64,000 nucleotides of DNA, taken from the NCBI GenBank assembly GCA_022702705.1, contig CM040434.1:55416953-55480952 (forward strand), read 5' to 3'. A program made the translations under genes and the position numbers. The number at the start of each line of letters is the position of its first letter. Position 1 is the stretch's first letter. This document shows positions 59,701-64,000 of this stretch, piece after piece. Under the pieces are notes generated by a model, which worked only from the letters and a program-made list of their open reading frames with translations, was not told the origin of the DNA and made no database searches. This DNA comes from Papilionanthe hookeriana x Papilionanthe teres. Its lineage: Eukaryota > Streptophyta > Magnoliopsida > Asparagales > Orchidaceae.

Positions 59701-60583
59701 TGGAAGAAGTTTCTTTCTTTCCTTTCTTTTTTCGTATTTATGTATTTCCTTCTTTCCTCCTTCCTCATTCTATTTTCTTTTATTCTTTTCCTATTCTTTT
59801 GTTGGGCCTTGTTTACTTTTTCTGTTTTGGCATGGTAAATGAGCAGGATATTTAGGACTGTCTTTAGGTGGCTGATATTGCAGTCGCTAGTCATAGCAAA
59901 ATTTCCACTAGTTTCTCTTCCTAGGTGTTTTTAATATCCACTTGCTCTTATCTTTTTGCTGAATGTAGTCCTTGTCCATACATAAACTGCTACTTTAGTT
60001 TCAACTCATTTTAACACAAGTTATCATAAGAGAATGCGATACTTAAAATTACGCATTTAATGGATCATTTTTTAAATTATATTTCTGCTCTTTTTTTTCA
60101 GCGTTTCCAGTGGCTCATTGCTTTCCATTTCATTAAATCATACTTGTTTAAATTCATCATGGTCTTCATCATCATCATGTTTTTAATCTTCTTCTATATT
60201 CCTAAACCTGTCAAGCCTAAGAAAATGTAAAATGGAACAGATTTCTCGTAAATGGACACACCATGTTACTACTGTGCTGTTCTTTGGCTTTGGGCTTTGG
60301 TCGTTATGGGAAGCTTTCACAGGAGACGGGTATGCTTAATTACTATCCTTCTGATTGTTGTCAGTTAGCTAATATTGCTTTTATTTATTTGTTTGTTTGT
60401 TTTTTTGGTTAGGGAATCTCAAGAATTGGCGGAGGTAGAAGCAAAGCTGGTTAGGACATGCCCTTAACTAGTAATCCCTTGTTGATAAATTTACTTGTTG
60501 GTAACATATTTTGTATTTTCATTTTAATTTTTTAGAATGCTGATTGGAAGACTGGAACTGCTGGATCCAAAGGAACTTCTAAG
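50773..60583 (+). CDS. GDT1-like (UPF0016 family) membrane cation transporter, 5' seven coding exons
   Basis: Coding exons, with GT-AG junctions: 50773-50793, 50906-50974, 55739-55798, 55889-55936, 60241-60329, 60413-60449 and 60536-60583, all in phase. They give about 124 residues: MDSSLLE, GFTKSLAMTVLSEIGDKTF (the family motif E-x-G-D-K-T), ILAMRHPRRLVLGGC, VMTILSVFFGWAAPNL, ISRKWTHHVTTVLFFGFGLW, and an acidic/lysine-rich loop (ESQELAEVEAKL). The order and sequence match plant GDT1-like proteins 4 and 5 (PML4/PML5 in Arabidopsis), small membrane proteins of the ER/Golgi linked to Mn2+ or Ca2+ transport. The second half with the repeated E-x-G-D-K motif is missing and must lie beyond 64000. 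Introns 2 and 4 exceed 4 kb, unusually long and filled with repeats. The coding sequence shows no break. Confidence 0.93.
51561..52748. repeat. Degenerate tandem repeat in intron 2
   Basis: A motif close to AGCTTGACATCCTAGAGTT followed by GTCGGCTTA recurs at about 51561, 51738, 51807, 51959, 52029, 52100, 52168, 52545, 52640 and 52718, with irregular spacing of about 70 to 380 bp. Intervening sequence often contains CTTGCCAACAGC or TTTGCCGATAGC. It looks like an old, diverged minisatellite. Confidence 0.6.
53570..53733. repeat. 82-bp tandem duplication in intron 2
   Basis: Units 53570-53651 and 53652-53733 both contain AATGGTTGATGAATGAACTA and AGCCAAAAGAG; they differ at only a few bases, so the duplication is recent. 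Confidence 0.9.
54314..54559 (+). pseudogene. Possible Mutator-like (MULE) transposase fragment
   Basis: The 81-residue frame includes ENWHNFMTTDISKGFNNVTK then ARFYLV, which resembles the MTTN-I-S-E-x-F-N-x-V-L-K-x-A-R block of plant MULE transposases. No terminal inverted repeats were found. It is a weak match. Confidence 0.35.
54989..55058. repeat. 35-bp exact tandem duplication in intron 2
   Basis: GGTGAAATGCTATTACAGGG and the following 15 bases (TTAGTTGCAGAGTGC) occur twice in a row without change. Confidence 0.92.
56259..57003 (-). repeat. Copia LTR in intron 4
   Basis: The upstream boundary at 57003 is well supported by the polypurine tract. The other boundary is a guess from TGTCGGG on the + strand. 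Confidence 0.5.
56259..58080 (-). mobile_element. Ty1/copia 3' part (RT end, RNase H, LTR), decayed
   Basis: On the minus strand: an RT remnant with VDNVLIAG in place of the YVDD motif (about 58050), then SQAEYVEKILQRFNISETKP (57903-57844) and VYASAVESLMYAM. YWEAVKWIVMYLRGT (about 57645-57600) and RNase H with TEASKEIIWLQNFMANLGEG and RTKHIQLRYHFI follow. CAAGTGGGAGA is the polypurine tract, and the LTR begins TGTTATGGTGTGGAGCC at 57003. Frameshifts and stops are frequent. The LTR end at 56259 is a guess based on a TG...CA pair. The 5' end of the element is missing. Confidence 0.8.
58261..58437 (-). mobile_element. RTE-type LINE, 5'-truncated 3' end
   Basis: The + strand starts AATACAACAACAACAAGCC (the (TTG)n tail in reverse) and goes on with TAGGGTCAGCTACATGAATCC and, later, AGGTCTACCTCTACGACTCC. 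These are conserved 3'-end strings of plant RTE LINEs. Only about 180 bp remain. Confidence 0.7.
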
Positions 60584-63500
60584 GTTAGTTCACAGTAATA
60601 GAGTCCTTTGACTAAATTTTAATCCACTACCTCCATCATTCATTGTTTTGCTTCTGTGAGGGAAAACATTTTAAGTTTATGAAAAAGTATTTCCAACAGC
60701 GACTAAGATAAGCAATAAGTAAGGAAAAAAAAAAAGAGATTGTGCACACATTGTGAAGACCAAAATTTATGTGGCTCTATAAATTTTTGATTCTGTGTAC
60801 TAGAGAGGAGAGGATTTGAATCCACTAAACTTGAAGCCCCAATTCTCTCTAGGCAAACTATATGGAAATTAACTGAATGTCTCATTTGTTTGATTGAAGT
60901 TAGAAGTCATATATTGGAAAATGATGTTATATTTATCATTTCTTTGGGCGTAGTTGAAAGTTGACATTTATTTTAAGCTTTTTAAATCTTCATAAAGCTC
61001 TCCAACAGATGTGTTCATTTTCACACTCAAAATGAATGAAAACTACATCATTTCTTTCTAATTATGTTTTATATTGACAAGCATCCGAATGAGATCTAAG
61101 ATAGACGATAAAGGAAATAGCAGTAAATTAAGGTAAATAATTACTATTTTAAAAGTTCTTCGAAAGGGTTTCCTTACGCCGTTTTCTGGATTCAAATTAA
61201 AAATTTTTAGGGAACGATACTTTTGATTCACTTAATTAATAATCAAAACTTACAAAAATAATTTTTTTTGACATCCTTTTCTCTTTATTTTCTCTTACTT
61301 AATATCCCTTGTATTTTACCAAAAACAAAATAAATTTTCTCACTAGCCTAAGCCTTTGCTGCCTATTTTCAAGTCGACCCATGATTCCCTTAGCCCATAA
61401 ATATTTTTTCTTTTTATTAGACTTTTAAGGAGGTGGTTTTAAATTCAAATCATATTTAAATTTTTGCGAAAGTTTTCCAAAACAAAAATTATTATAATAA
61501 TCTTTTAAATTAAAAGCTTATTATAAAATAATTTTTAGTTTTCTAATAACCTCCTATGTTAAATTTGTGCATATCCAAGAAAATGGGGTCAACAATAGTA
61601 ACAAAACTTTCCATGGCTTAATAATGTGATAAGAACCTTGATCTTCGTAACTCCTCAAGTTTAGCTCTCTAAGCTCTTGAATCCCTGAAGTGCTGAATAG
61701 TGCATGATTACATGAAGCTTATGAGAGATCTTTAAAACACATTTTTGCACACCAAAATATATCCATAACTATAAAAAGTGCATATCACTAAATATTTGTA
61801 CTCAATGGCGGGTATCTATTTGCTCAATGCTATTGATACTTGGATAGAATATGCTAGTCCAGTTTGATTTTTTTCCTTTTATTAAACTTTTAAGGAGGTG
61901 GTTTTAGATTCAAATCATATTTAAATTTGAGCTAAAGTTATCCAAAACAAAAGTTAATTTAATAATATTTTAACTAAAGGTTTATTAGATATTTTCTAAT
62001 AACCTCCTAATTAAAATTTGTGCATATCCAAGAAAACGGACTCGACATTAGTATTAATAAAACTTTCCATGGCTTAATCATGTGATAAGAATCTTGATCT
62101 TTTTTGTTACTCTTCAAGTTGAGCACTCTAAGCTCGTAAATCCCTGAAGCGTTGAAGAGTGCATGATTTCATAAAGCTTATAAGAGATCTCTAAAACACA
62201 TTTTTGCACACCAAAATATATCCATAACTATAAAAATTGTGTATCTCTAAATATTTGTATTCCATAGTGTGCATATATTTGCTCAGTGCTATGGATACTT
62301 GGATAGAATATGCAAGGCAAGTTTGATTTATCTGATAATAGCATGGCTTTATTTTGTTCTTGAATCTATCGTATAGCCAAGAAGCTACTCCTTTTATACT
62401 TCCTCAAATTATGATGCCCAACCAATTTATAAAATTCAAACTGAACCACTGGAAGTTGCAGGAGTCCATTGACTTTATTGACCTTGATAATCTAAGTATA
62501 TTTCTAAACTCTAAGAACTTAAACATTTCTTAAAGATGGTAGACTTTCCTTCAGATTTGGCGCATTTGTAATTTTGAATTTACTTGGGGAGGAACTTGCT
62601 TTTTCCATTATTCACAAATAGGTATAGGGAAACCAAACCTTGTTACAAACTTATCAAATATATCTCACCCAAATTATGAAAGGAAATAATTCTGAATAAA
62701 AAATAGGAAAAACATATAATAGGAAAGGAATAAACCAGTCGAAGGTTCTTAAGATATCCCAATTAATTCTCCATGATTTGGAGGCGGTGACTCGCTCACA
62801 TGAGATAGGTAAATATGGAAAGAACCAAATCTTCTCAGATTTCCACACTAACTTTGGCTAATGTTTTAATCAAACCATTGTGTCATCGACTTGATCTGCA
62901 AAAATCAACTCTGTTGCACACAACATTATTTCTGATGTCATGTAGACATGGCCACCAAAGCATGACTTACAAGTGGAAAATAAATTTATATCAAGTCTTT
63001 TGATTTTAGTTGAATCTAAAATTTATTGATTATTATGATTAACTTTAGTTGTTATCAAAAGAAAATCACTTATATTTAAGCCAAGTTAATTCATGACAAT
63101 GTTAGCATTTGATGACTTGCCCTTCTTATGGTTGTCATTTGTATGTTGCTCATTTAGTAGTGACATCAATATTCCTTAGAATATGAACAATGGAATTGAA
63201 TGCATTCAAATGCAATTGAATAGACATAAATTTTTGCATTAAAACAAATAAAATCTTTAATACCAATGTTTATTAGATAGATTTTGCTATTGTTTAAAGA
63301 GACTTTATTTGAAGCCAAAATCTTCTGCACGACTGTTTCTTTGAAGACATCAATGAAGATTTTATCAGCCAAATAATTCATTTGGCAAGACAATTTTTCA
63401 GCTATTTGGTCGTATCTTCTTCATTCATCATCTTAGGCATATTTGTATACCCCATTAGAGCCTTTGCAAGTCCTTGTTAGACAAGAAAACCACGCATCTT

Positions 63501-64000
63501 GTTTATCTAAAATTTAAATTTTCTCACTCATCAAAATTTCCTATCTCAAAGTTCATAGCTATTTTACTTCATATAATCCTCGCTTTGATATCAATGTTTA
63601 GGAATAATGTCCAACTTCTATACCAAAATATCACTAGGAACTAATATTATGAGCCACGAACTGAAGTCAAGAAGAAACTCGACAGTTGTGTACAAATAAA
63701 GGACTTTTACATTAACAAGAAGCCACAAGCTTGGGCAAATAAAGGACACTCATCTGCAACTCTGAAAATATGAGAAAACCTCATTACTAGAAAAGAAAAG
63801 GTAAAACATCTCACTAGAAATCAAAAGAAAACAATTAAAATATACAATGAAGAAAGTCAATTAAGATAATACATCATTACCCAAAAGAAGGGTGACTTTT
63901 TTACCTCTTTATTGATTTGGCTCAAAATCTTTTGCATAGATGCTTTAGGTTTATCAAAACTATAAACTCGCATAAATGAATGCTCTAACTTGTTCCTTTT
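60584..64000 (+). other. Intron 7 of the GDT1-like gene, to window end
   Basis: After the donor GTTAGT at 60584 no further exon with the family's second E-x-G-D-K motif is seen, so the intron exceeds 3.4 kb. A 465-bp tandem duplication is at 61405-62332. The rest is AT-rich; no gene is recognised. Confidence 0.6.
61405..62332. repeat. 465-bp tandem duplication in intron 7
   Basis: ACTTTTAAGGAGGTGGTTTT begins at 61421 and a matching copy at 61886; both units end GATACTTGGATAGAATATGC followed by GTTTGATTT. The copies differ by substitutions and small indels, so this is not recent. Confidence 0.88.

Larger units (their letters stand above)
55937..60240 (+). other. Intron 4 of the GDT1-like gene (4304 bp)
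   Basis: It starts GTAAGT and ends TGGAACAG. It holds a copia 3' part on the minus strand (56259-58080), an RTE LINE end (58261-58437) and a pyrimidine-rich stretch (59700-59820). The remaining 58440-60240 has no gene I can support. Confidence 0.85.

Noticed and set aside
59676..59894. 72-codon lysine-rich ORF on the minus strand
   Set aside because: It comes from a pyrimidine-rich low-complexity stretch in intron 4.
60095..60180. A further exon of the GDT1-like gene after the acceptor-like CTTTTTTTTCAG near 60102
   Set aside because: The encoded sequence does not match the family, and the true exon in phase starts at 60241.

Overview
The window is nuclear DNA from a flowering plant with a large, repeat-rich genome. 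The evidence is plant-type LTR retrotransposons of the Athila, Tat/Ogre and copia kinds, an RTE LINE end, tRNA-Asp and tRNA-Arg primer-binding sites, and a plant gene with GT-AG introns of 4 to 5 kb. The Ogre-like features hint at a eudicot. The species cannot be named from the sequence.

Layout. Positions 1-48764 are one stack of nested retrotransposons, three levels deep. Element A is Athila-like, lies on the + strand and starts before the window. It has a partial 5' LTR (1-583), a tRNA-Asp PBS, decayed gag-pol, two related extra ORFs after integrase, and a 3' LTR (47220-48764). Element B is Tat/Ogre-like, lies on the - strand (3913-40028), and sits inside A's reverse transcriptase with a 5-bp target duplication GTGAG on both sides. 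B is about 28.6 kb without its own insertion and has unusually long LTRs of about 7.7 kb. Element C (5179-12715) is a solo LTR of the same family inside B's 3' LTR, flanked by GTTAC. The order of events is A, then B, then C.

Element B, read from right to left, is: 5' LTR, tRNA-Arg PBS, ORF1/Gag N-terminus, Gag, protease, reverse transcriptase, RNase H, a second archaeal-type RNase H, integrase, an AT-rich intron-like spacer, an extra ORF, an 83-bp tandem array in the 3' UTR, 3' LTR. The extra ORF (23144-21699) ends in an AlkB-type 2-oxoglutarate/Fe(II) dioxygenase domain resembling plant ALKBH9/ALKBH10 RNA m6A demethylases, with the H-x-D, distal H and 2OG-binding R all visible. This is the most notable content: a retrotransposon apparently carrying an RNA or nucleic-acid demethylase, possibly made from a spliced transcript.

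Almost every reading frame in A and B is broken by small indels. In B and in the LTR comparisons many of these fall at CTG/CAG triplets and create CG. That looks more like consensus error at CHG-methylated cytosines than natural decay, so the AlkB ORF may be intact in the organism.

From 48765 on the sequence is host DNA. A deleted copia element (to 50011) lies just upstream of a GDT1-like (UPF0016) membrane cation transporter gene. Seven coding exons of that gene are found between 50773 and 60583, and its 3' half lies beyond the window. Its introns hold a degenerate tandem repeat, a possible MULE fragment, a copia 3' part, an RTE LINE end and several local tandem duplications.
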